Positions 1-5,152 of a DNA stretch of 5,309 nt are shown one piece after another. A program made the translations under genes and the position numbers. Location: NCBI GenBank assembly GCA_028700875.1, contig JAQVRW010000231.1:1-5309 (forward strand), given 5' to 3'. Below the pieces are notes generated by a model. It was given only the letters and a program-made list of their open reading frames with translations. It made no database searches and was not told the origin of the DNA. The stretch comes from Candidatus Zixiibacteriota bacterium. GTDB lineage: Bacteria > Zixibacteria > MSB-5A5 > GN15 > JAAZOE01. The stretch's first letter is position 1. Every line of letters begins with the position of its first letter.

Positions 1-24
1 CCGAATTGGCTGGAGGCGAAGTAG
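1..24 (+). CDS. polA: DNA polymerase I, C-terminal end only (partial)
   Basis: Reading from base 1, the frame gives Pro-Asn-Trp-Leu-Glu-Ala-Lys followed by TAG at 22-24. Bacterial DNA polymerase I proteins commonly end in a Gly-x-Asn-Trp-x-x-Ala stretch just before the stop (family knowledge), and NWLEAK fits this well. Only seven codons are visible, so the call rests on this tail and on the neighbour: polA lies close upstream of coaE in many bacteria. The stop shares its last base with the GTG start of coaE (TAGTG), which suggests translational coupling. If correct, the enzyme is the repair and Okazaki-fragment-processing polymerase, but nothing about its domains can be checked here. Confidence 0.65.
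   Translation, partial: PNWLEAK
12..16 (+). promoter_or_regulatory. Ribosome binding site of coaE
   Basis: GGAGG at 12-16 lies seven bases before the GTG at 24. It favours GTG 24 over the in-frame TTG at 6, which has no such site in view. The site lies inside the last codons of the upstream gene, consistent with coupled translation. Confidence 0.7.
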
Positions 25-614
25 TGATTATCGGATTGACTGGCCTGATGGGTTCGGGGAAGTCCGAAGTGGCTGCGGTCTTCGCCGAAATGGGTGCCGT
101 CTATATCAGCGCCGACGCCATCGGGCGACAGGTGCTCGAAACCGATTCGGTCGTCTTCTACCGCCTCCTGACCGCTTTCGGCGTGAGCATTTTGAATAGA
201 AATCTGACCTTGAACCGGAAACTATTGGGACGATTGGCCTTTTTGTCCCTGGCCAACGCCGCCAAGCTCAACGAGATCGTCCATCCGCCCCTCCTGAAAC
301 GACTGGACATGGAAATGGCCCGCACGCGGCGGCAGGGCCGACACGCGGTGGTTGATGCTGCCCTGTTGGTCCAATGGAGATACGATAAACGGGTGGATTG
401 CACCGTGCTGGTGACTTCCTCTGAGCGCCGACGGTACCGGCGGCTCGTGAATCGTGGATTCGACCCTGAGGAAATCCATCAACGATTGCAATCCCAATTG
501 CCCGTTTCCGAACTCCGACGGCACGCCGACTATGTCATTACCAATAACGGCGACCTTGCCACGCTACGGAAAAAGGCGAAGAAACTGTATTCGCGCTTAA
601 CCGGGGGTTGTTGA
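24..614 (+). CDS. coaE: Dephospho-CoA kinase (CoaE)
   Basis: Phosphorylates the 3'-hydroxyl of dephospho-CoA with ATP, the last step of coenzyme A synthesis in the cytoplasm. From the GTG start the protein has 196 residues, the usual family size. Visible landmarks are the P-loop GLMGSGKS at residues 7-14 (Lys13), the SADAIGRQVL segment with Asp31 where the family has its D-A-D-x-hydrophobic motif, the His87-Pro88 pair, an Arg-rich lid-like stretch at about 135-145, Gln158, and the closing HADYVITNNGDL segment at 168-179, which is typical of CoaE. The family's usual PLLFE-like strand is replaced by AALLVQW at 112-118, so the protein is somewhat divergent. Start choice: GTG 24 has GGAGG seven bases upstream; a TTG at 6 would add six residues before the first beta strand. 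It overlaps the preceding stop by one base and is followed by a long gap, so it probably ends the polA-coaE unit. No clear terminator follows. Confidence 0.92.
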   Translation: MIIGLTGLMGSGKSEVAAVFAEMGAVYISADAIGRQVLETDSVVFYRLLTAFGVSILNRNLTLNRKLLGRLAFLSLANAAKLNEIVHPPLLKRLDMEMARTRRQGRHAVVDAALLVQWRYDKRVDCTVLVTSSERRRYRRLVNRGFDPEEIHQRLQSQLPVSELRRHADYVITNNGDLATLRKKAKKLYSRLTGGC

Positions 615-942
615 TTCTATTCTCGGCGGGGTCGATTTTGCTGGACAGGCGCCAGAGATACGGTTAGTATTGCGCTATAGTCTTTGATTACCGCAAGGTT
701 TTGGTATCTATCCGATGCCACCCTGATACTTTGACAAACATACAATAATCGTTACCGGTTGGGAGACATGCTGTTCGTGGGGCGTCGGAGCGACACGGCA
801 TTCGGGAAACTCGGTTAGTTAGGAAAACATGGGCAATCATGAGCGAAAATCTCGCGATTAACGGGCTTCTCGATTCATGATCGGGGGGGCGACGAGATGC
901 CAATTCAGATTCGACTGCGTGAAATTATTCACATAATATTAT

Positions 943-971
943 TTGACTCTGCGTCCAACTTGTTGCAAATT
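943..971 (+). promoter_or_regulatory. Candidate sigma70-type promoter for transketolase
   Basis: TTGACT at 943-948 matches five of six bases of the -35 consensus. Seventeen bases downstream, CAAATT at 966-971 is a poor -10 box (three of six). Transcription would start near 978, giving a leader of about 30 bases that contains the ribosome site at 999-1004. The spacing and the AT-rich DNA just upstream support it; the weak -10 box is the main doubt. Confidence 0.35.
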
Positions 972-998
972 GGGGACTAGGAACCGTGTCAGACCTGT

Positions 999-1004
999 GG
1001 GAGG
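999..1004 (+). promoter_or_regulatory. Ribosome binding site of transketolase
   Basis: GGGAGG at 999-1004 lies four bases before ATG 1009, a short but workable spacing. It favours ATG 1009 over the in-frame TTG at 943, which overlaps the candidate -35 box, and over ATG 1051, which lacks a good site. Confidence 0.65.
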
Positions 1005-1008
1005 TATC

Positions 1009-3021
1009 ATGAACCATGTAAACTCACAAACGACCAGCATTGGTGCCAATATGACCATAGACCAGTTAAAAGAACGCGCCAATTATATGCGCGGCCTGAA
1101 TCTTATTTCGCTTTGCTGCGCCGGTTCAGGACATTCCGGCGGGACGCTATCGATGATGGATATCCTGGCGGCGTTATATCTCAAGGTTGCCCGCCACGAT
1201 CCGACCAACCCCGGTTGGGAGGAACGGGACCGTATACTCTGGTCCGCCGGCCATAAGGCCCCGGCTCTCTACGTTTCCCTGGCGGTCTCAGGGTATTATC
1301 CGGAAGAAGAAGTGGCCAAGTTGCGTGCTTTGGGATCGCCGTTTCAAGGGCATCCGCATTGGCGGGAACTAGCCGGTGTGGAGATATCCTCCGGATCGTT
1401 GGGACAAGGGTTCTCCGTCGCGGTTGGGGTTGCCCTGGCCGCAAAGCTGGACAAGAAAGATTACCATGTCTTCGTTATTTCATCGGATGGTGAACACCAG
1501 GAAGGCTCCATGTGGGAAGCGGCCATGGCCGCGGCCAATTTCAAGCTGAATAATCTCACCATCATCCTGGATCGGAACCATCTGCAGATCGACGGCCCAA
1601 CCGAACAGGTTATGCGGCTGGAGCCGTTGGCCGACAAATACCGGGCTTTCGGCTGGGAAGTACGGGAAATCGACGGCCACAAGATGGAGCAAATCGTGGC
1701 CACGCTGGAAGAGGCTCGGGACAATCGAACCGACAAGCCGTTTTGTATTATCGCCAATACGATCAAGGGAAAAGGCATCAGCTTCATGGAGAACGTGGTC
1801 GGCTGGCACGGCAAGTCTCCCGACAAGGAAGAACTGGATCGTTGTCTGACCGAATTGAATCTGACCGGAGTTTTTGACCTGAAGCGGTTTTTCGCCGTCG
1901 CCGGCGATTATCAGACGACTGTGGAAAAACGTCTTGACGCCAAGATGCCGCATTTCAAGCGCAACTACTGGTGGAACAGCGGTGACATGATGAAAGTCAA
2001 GATGGATCCCACCCGGATGGGTCTGGGACGGGCGTTGGACGAATACGGCGACGATGAACGGATCGTCTGTATCGGCGCCGACATTTCCGATTCCATAACC
2101 ATTTCGGATTTCTATAAGAAACACCCGGAGCGCAAAAACCGTTGGTATTCGGTGGGCGTCGCCGAGCAAGGCGGGACGACCATCGCCGTTGGCCTTGCCA
2201 AAGAAGGCAAGATTCCGGTTTTCGGCACCTATGGCGTCTTTTCCTCGGCGCGGAACCTGGACCAAATTCGGGTCTCGGTGTGCTATGGCAATTTTAACGT
2301 GTTGATCGTCGGCGCGCATGGCGGTGTGTCGGTCGGTCCCGATGGCGCCACCCATCAGGAATTGGAAGCGTTGTTCCAGATGTGCGGCTTGCCGAATATG
2401 ACCGTTTCCGCGCCCTGCGATGCGATCGAAGTCAAGAAGGCCACCCGGGCGCTGTTGTTCGATATCGTCGGGCCGAAGTATATCCGCTTCGCGCGCGAGG
2501 CCACGCCGATCATAACCCGGCCGGAAACGCCCTTCGTGTACGGAAAGGGCAACATCCACCGGTTCCGGGGTGAAAAGGAAGATTTCCTTGATGCGTTTGA
2601 TATATATCTCGCGGAGCAATATCCCGACGAACACGAGGATTTGACACTGGTGGCCTGCGGCCCAGAAACGGCGGAAGCCTGCCGGGCGGCGTGGATACTT
2701 CGTCAGGACTACGGCCTTGAAACGCGGGTGCTGAATCTGCATACGGTTAAGCCATTGGACCGGGCGGCGATTATCCGTGCGGCACGGGAAACCGGCGCGA
2801 TTCTAACGTGTGAAGAACATCAAGTCGGCGGTCTGGGCAACTGGGTGGCCTCATCGGTGTTGGGCACGCCGGAACTGGCCGGGAAGAAGATCCTGTTCGA
2901 TATGCTGGGCGTCGCCGATCGCTTCGGAGAGTCCGGAAAATCGTGGCAATTAATCAAGGAATTCGGGTTGTCGGCGGAGCATATCGCCGCCAGAGCTAAA
3001 AAACTGTTGGAAGACAGGTAA
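1009..3021 (+). CDS. tkt: Transketolase, single-chain form
   Basis: Thiamine-diphosphate enzyme moving two-carbon ketol units between sugar phosphates in the non-oxidative pentose phosphate pathway; it supplies ribose-5-phosphate and erythrose-4-phosphate. At 670 residues it is full length. N-terminal cofactor domain: GSGHSGG with His42, SAGHKAPALY with His82, the Mg/ThDP motif SDGEHQEG with Asp160, then Asn190 thirty residues on (DRNHLQ), and GKGISFMEN followed by WHGKSP. Pyrimidine-binding domain from about 340: GVAEQ with the catalytic Glu386, and VGPDGATHQE with His449. The C-terminal domain ends with EEHQVGGLGNWVAS. The motif wording (SDGE, GPDGATHQ, KGKGISFMEN) resembles the transketolases that many prokaryotes encode as separate N- and C-terminal subunits, here joined in one chain by a linker at about residues 290-340. 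ATG 1009 is chosen for its GGGAGG site; ATG 1051 would remove 14 residues ahead of the first conserved helix. It ends 21 bases before the aminotransferase, so the two are probably co-transcribed. A DXP synthase is unlikely from the motifs. Which sugars it prefers cannot be read. Confidence 0.93.
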   Translation: MNHVNSQTTSIGANMTIDQLKERANYMRGLNLISLCCAGSGHSGGTLSMMDILAALYLKVARHDPTNPGWEERDRILWSAGHKAPALYVSLAVSGYYPEEEVAKLRALGSPFQGHPHWRELAGVEISSGSLGQGFSVAVGVALAAKLDKKDYHVFVISSDGEHQEGSMWEAAMAAANFKLNNLTIILDRNHLQIDGPTEQVMRLEPLADKYRAFGWEVREIDGHKMEQIVATLEEARDNRTDKPFCIIANTIKGKGISFMENVVGWHGKSPDKEELDRCLTELNLTGVFDLKRFFAVAGDYQTTVEKRLDAKMPHFKRNYWWNSGDMMKVKMDPTRMGLGRALDEYGDDERIVCIGADISDSITISDFYKKHPERKNRWYSVGVAEQGGTTIAVGLAKEGKIPVFGTYGVFSSARNLDQIRVSVCYGNFNVLIVGAHGGVSVGPDGATHQELEALFQMCGLPNMTVSAPCDAIEVKKATRALLFDIVGPKYIRFAREATPIITRPETPFVYGKGNIHRFRGEKEDFLDAFDIYLAEQYPDEHEDLTLVACGPETAEACRAAWILRQDYGLETRVLNLHTVKPLDRAAIIRAARETGAILTCEEHQVGGLGNWVASSVLGTPELAGKKILFDMLGVADRFGESGKSWQLIKEFGLSAEHIAARAKKLLEDR

Positions 3022-3042
3022 CCATAAACAAGGTGTAGAGCC

Positions 3043-4227
3043 ATGAAATTTGCCAAGAGGATGTCCCGTCTGGGGACGGAATCAGCGTTCGAAATGTTAG
3101 CCCGGGCGCAACGGCTGGAACGGGAAAAGAATATTAAAGTAATCCATCTTCAGATCGGGGAACCGGATTTTGATACGCCCCGGAATATTCGCGATGAGGC
3201 TATCAAAGCCATCAACAACGGCAATACCCATTACACTGCCCCGGCCGGAACGCCGGATGCTCGCGCGGCAATATCCGAATATTACTACAAATTGCGCGGC
3301 GTCAGGTACGATCCCGACCAGATCGTGGTCACGCCGGGGAGCAAGCTGGTCATGTTCGCGGTCATCATGATGCTGGCCGAGCCGGGCGAGGAAATCATCT
3401 ATCCCGACCCCGGCTACCCGATCTACAAATCAGTCATCGATTTTACCGGGGCGACCGGCGTGGCGGTACCGTTGCGGGAAGAAAACCAGTTCCGTCTGGA
3501 TGTCAAAGAGCTGAAGAAACTGGTTACCCCGCGGACCCGCTTGCTCATCATCAATTCCCCGGAGAACCCGACCGGTTCGGTGCTGACTCGCCAGGATCTC
3601 GAGGAGATTTATAAATTGGCCTGCGATCATGATTTCCTGATCATGGCCGATGAAATCTATTCGCGGATCATCTATGACATCAAGTACGAATCGATATCTC
3701 AGTTCGATACCCACCAGGATCGGGTAATCATCCTGGACGGGCTGTCCAAGGTCTATGCCATGTGTGGCTGGCGGCTTGGTTGGGGCCTTTTGCCCAGGGA
3801 ATTGGCTCCCGCAGTCGCGCGGCTGCAAACCAATATCAGCTCATGCGCCACGTCGTTCATTCAACAGGCCGCGGTGGAGGCTCTTCGCGGCTCACAGGAT
3901 GGCCCGGCGGCGATGGTCGCCGAATTCAAAAAGCGCCGTGATTTCTTTGTCGAGGGAATAAATCAGATCGAGGGATTCTCCTGCATGAAACCGAACGGCG
4001 CCTTCTATATCTGGCCGAATATCAAGAATACCGGCTGGGAATCGAAAGAATTGGCCGAATACATGCTAACGGAACTCGGTGTGGCCGGTCTGGCCGGAAC
4101 GGCATTCGGCGAGCACGGCCAGGGATACCTGCGTTTCTCGTACGCCAACTCCATAGAGAATATTAAATTGGCTTTGGGACGGATGCGCGAGGCGATGCCC
4201 GCCTTGATCAAAGAACCCGTCAGATAG
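3043..4227 (+). CDS. PLP-dependent class I/II aminotransferase (aspartate aminotransferase-like)
   Basis: Cytosolic fold-type I transaminase of 394 residues, the normal length. Landmarks in order: IGEPDFDTP near residue 37 and GNTHYTAPAGTPDAR near 60-74 (substrate and cofactor entry motifs); YPDPGYPIY near 125; NPTG at 175-178 with the PLP-contacting Asn175; ADEIYS with Asp203, which pairs with the pyridine nitrogen, and Tyr206; SK at 235-236, where Lys236 forms the Schiff base with PLP; GWRLG with the phosphate-binding Arg244; and YLRFSYA with Arg364, which binds the substrate carboxylate. The residue before GWR is Cys rather than the commoner Thr. This is the subgroup that includes bacterial AspC/AspB-like, aromatic and other aminotransferases; motif reading does not separate aspartate from aromatic, alanine or prephenate substrates, so no symbol is given. 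Start: AAGGTG at 3030-3035 sits seven bases before ATG 3043. The gene lies 21 bases behind transketolase and is closed by the terminator 20 bases downstream. Confidence 0.9.
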   Translation: MKFAKRMSRLGTESAFEMLARAQRLEREKNIKVIHLQIGEPDFDTPRNIRDEAIKAINNGNTHYTAPAGTPDARAAISEYYYKLRGVRYDPDQIVVTPGSKLVMFAVIMMLAEPGEEIIYPDPGYPIYKSVIDFTGATGVAVPLREENQFRLDVKELKKLVTPRTRLLIINSPENPTGSVLTRQDLEEIYKLACDHDFLIMADEIYSRIIYDIKYESISQFDTHQDRVIILDGLSKVYAMCGWRLGWGLLPRELAPAVARLQTNISSCATSFIQQAAVEALRGSQDGPAAMVAEFKKRRDFFVEGINQIEGFSCMKPNGAFYIWPNIKNTGWESKELAEYMLTELGVAGLAGTAFGEHGQGYLRFSYANSIENIKLALGRMREAMPALIKEPVR

Positions 4228-4247
4228 GCCATGACTATATCGATCCT

Positions 4248-4275
4248 AAAAAAGGGCGCCTTGGCGCCCTTTTTT
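4248..4275 (+). terminator. Intrinsic terminator, symmetrical (probably bidirectional)
   Basis: A6 at 4248-4253, GGGCGC at 4254-4259, loop CTTG at 4260-4263, GCGCCC at 4264-4269 and T6 at 4270-4275. The stem is perfect: six G/C pairs, extended by six A-T pairs if the A-run and T-run also pair. It begins 20 bases after the aminotransferase stop and should end the transketolase-aminotransferase transcript. Because the A-run on the left gives a U-run on the other strand, it could also stop minus-strand transcription, although no minus-strand gene is seen here. Confidence 0.93.
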
Positions 4276-4277
4276 GT

Positions 4278-4325
4278 GCCCAAAAACGAGGGTGCTCGAA
4301 CCGACCTCCTGATTCGCTTTTTGGC
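4278..4325 (-). repeat. Imperfect inverted repeat with a tRNA 3'-half-like loop
   Basis: Bases 4278-4289 (GCCCAAAAACGA) and 4314-4325 (TCGCTTTTTGGC) form a 12-position stem around a 24-base loop. As RNA from the minus strand it has ten Watson-Crick pairs, one G-U and one A-G mismatch; the plus strand has two mismatches, so the minus strand folds better. On the minus strand, loop and flank read AATCAGGAGGTC then GGTTCGAG (4314 down to 4295). This matches the usual tRNA sequence from the 3' side of the anticodon stem through the variable loop to the T-loop. About three bases of T-stem are missing, the 3' T-stem strand does not pair, there is no 5' half and no CCA, so it is not a working tRNA. 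It may be a tRNA fossil, an old integration scar, or chance. Confidence 0.45.
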
Positions 4326-4354
4326 TTGCCTGACGAAGCCATGGGTTATATACA
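4326..4354 (+). promoter_or_regulatory. Candidate promoter of the YkfC-like gene, possibly leaderless
   Basis: TTGCCT at 4326-4331 (four of six -35 bases), a 17-base spacer, then TATACA at 4349-4354 (four of six -10 bases), within the AT-rich run TTATATACA. An overlapping -10 reading is TATATA at 4347-4352. Transcription would begin about seven bases after the -10 box, at or next to the ATG at 4361, so the mRNA would have little or no leader. The strong terminator upstream means this gene needs its own promoter. Confidence 0.45.
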
Positions 4355-4360
4355 TCAAGC

Positions 4361-5152
4361 ATGCGGTATGGAATTATTACGGTGCCCGTGACCGACATGC
4401 GGGCCGAACCGGACCGGCGGTCGGAACGTCTCAGCCAGGCCCTTTTCGGGGCGCCGGTCATGATTGAGACCGTCCAAAATGAGTGTAGCCGCATCATCCT
4501 GCCCGATGGTTACTGCGGCTGGTGCCGGAGCGGGCATCTGGACCGCATTCCGCATTCGGCATGGAAACAATACCTGGCCCAACCGAGGCATCTGATCAAA
4601 TCAGTATCAGCGAAGGTTGGCGATAAAGGCGGTCACGAGCCTCCGTTTCGGCTCTTGTTTGCGACCGAGGTGGTCGTTGCCAAACGTGCCGGAAAGACGA
4701 TCATACGTTTGCCAAACGGCTTTTCGGCGCCGATAAATCCGCGCCAGGTGATTCCCGCGCCGGCCGGCCCGACCCGCAGCGTGATCGGCCGACGGATCGT
4801 GGCCACGGCGAGAGAATTCCTCGGGACGCCATACCTTTGGGGAGGCATCACCCCCTGTGGTTTCGACTGCAGCGGTCTGGTTCAAACGGTGTATCGATTC
4901 CATGGCATCCGTTTGCCTCGGGACAGCAAGGACCAAAGCCGGGCCGGGAAGCCGGTGGACCGTGCGGAACTGCGCCCGGGCGATTTGCTTTTCTTTCCGG
5001 GGCATGTTGCTATCGCCTGTGGAGGCATGGATATCATTCACGCGTCCGCAGGACGCGGGATGGTGACCATAAATGCTCTCGACCGTACGGCCGATAACTA
5101 CCGCGAAGACCTCAATAGCAGCTTTCGGGAAGCACGCCGGGTGTTGCCATGA
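4361..5152 (+). CDS. SH3b and NlpC/P60 peptidase, YkfC type (gamma-D-glutamyl-L-amino acid endopeptidase)
   Basis: Probably a cytoplasmic cysteine peptidase that cuts the D-Glu(gamma)-diamino acid bond of murein peptides with a free N-terminal L-Ala, releasing L-Ala-D-Glu (known for the YkfC/dipeptidyl-peptidase VI family). The 263-residue protein starts with an SH3b domain (about 1-60: PVTDMRAEP, SQALFGAPV, DGYCGW), has a second SH3-like segment (about 75-135), then the NlpC/P60 domain from about 142. There GTPYLWGG precedes GFDCSGLV with the nucleophile Cys170; LRPGDLLFFPGHVAI carries His215 and IIHASAG carries His227, giving the usual Cys-His-His set. No signal peptide or membrane segment is seen, which suits recycling inside the cell. 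An in-frame TGA at 4331 limits extension upstream. ATG 4361 fits the family's first strand, though no Shine-Dalgarno site precedes it; GTG codons at 4382 and 4388 would cut into the SH3b domain. The stop overlaps the next start (ATGA). A secreted wall hydrolase is the alternative, but the lack of a signal peptide argues against it. Confidence 0.87.
   Translation: MRYGIITVPVTDMRAEPDRRSERLSQALFGAPVMIETVQNECSRIILPDGYCGWCRSGHLDRIPHSAWKQYLAQPRHLIKSVSAKVGDKGGHEPPFRLLFATEVVVAKRAGKTIIRLPNGFSAPINPRQVIPAPAGPTRSVIGRRIVATAREFLGTPYLWGGITPCGFDCSGLVQTVYRFHGIRLPRDSKDQSRAGKPVDRAELRPGDLLFFPGHVAIACGGMDIIHASAGRGMVTINALDRTADNYREDLNSSFREARRVLP

Larger units (their letters stand above)
615..1008. other. 394-base intergenic gap with weak hairpins, no gene recognised
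   Basis: I find no convincing gene here. A 71-codon minus-strand frame (688-903) resembles no family I know, and several tiny plus-strand frames of 10-27 codons lack well-placed ribosome sites. Three inverted repeats can be drawn: TGGTATC 702-708 with GATGCCA 714-720 (seven pairs including one G-T, loop of five); ATGCTGT 768-774 with ACGGCAT 795-801 (seven pairs including one G-T), enclosing GTCG/CGAC at 784-794; and ATCATGA 836-842 with TCATGAT 875-881. None is followed by a T-run, so none looks like a terminator for coaE. There is a run of seven G at 883-889 and an AT-rich patch at about 921-945, just before the candidate transketolase promoter. The gap could hold a leader RNA, a small RNA or decayed sequence; nothing seen decides between them. 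Confidence 0.6.

Noticed and set aside
641..655. CTGG/CCAG hairpin after coaE as a terminator
   Set aside because: Only four pairs and no following T-run.
731..759. TTGACA at 731-736 as a promoter
   Set aside because: The -35 match is perfect, but nothing resembling a -10 box lies 16-18 bases downstream, and the TACAAT at 741 is far too close.
768..818. 16-codon plus-strand frame starting at ATG 768 after GGGAG
   Set aside because: The GGGAG lies only two bases from the ATG, too close for normal initiation, and the peptide has no leader-peptide features such as runs of one amino acid.
688..903. 71-codon minus-strand frame in the coaE-tkt gap
   Set aside because: Basic, low-complexity-looking translation with no recognisable motif; length is expected by chance.
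897..980. 27-codon plus-strand frame ending just before the transketolase ribosome site
   Set aside because: No good ribosome site, no recognisable sequence, and it would overlap the candidate promoter.
943..1008. TTG 943 as the transketolase start
   Set aside because: It would add 22 residues with no family counterpart and overlaps a promoter-like element; ATG 1009 has a strong ribosome site.
1480..2742. Long open frame (420 codons) on the minus strand inside transketolase
   Set aside because: The plus strand encodes a complete transketolase with intact catalytic motifs over the same bases; the antisense frame resembles no protein family I know and is explained by codon bias.
4231..4467. 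Plus-strand frame running through the terminator (4231-4467)
   Set aside because: It reads across the terminator hairpin and into the out-of-frame start of the peptidase gene; no protein similarity is recognised.
4246..4497. Minus-strand frames across 4246-4497 as small proteins
   Set aside because: One contains NQEVGSSTL, the kind of spurious peptide obtained by translating a tRNA 3' end; the rest covers the terminator and antisense of the peptidase gene.
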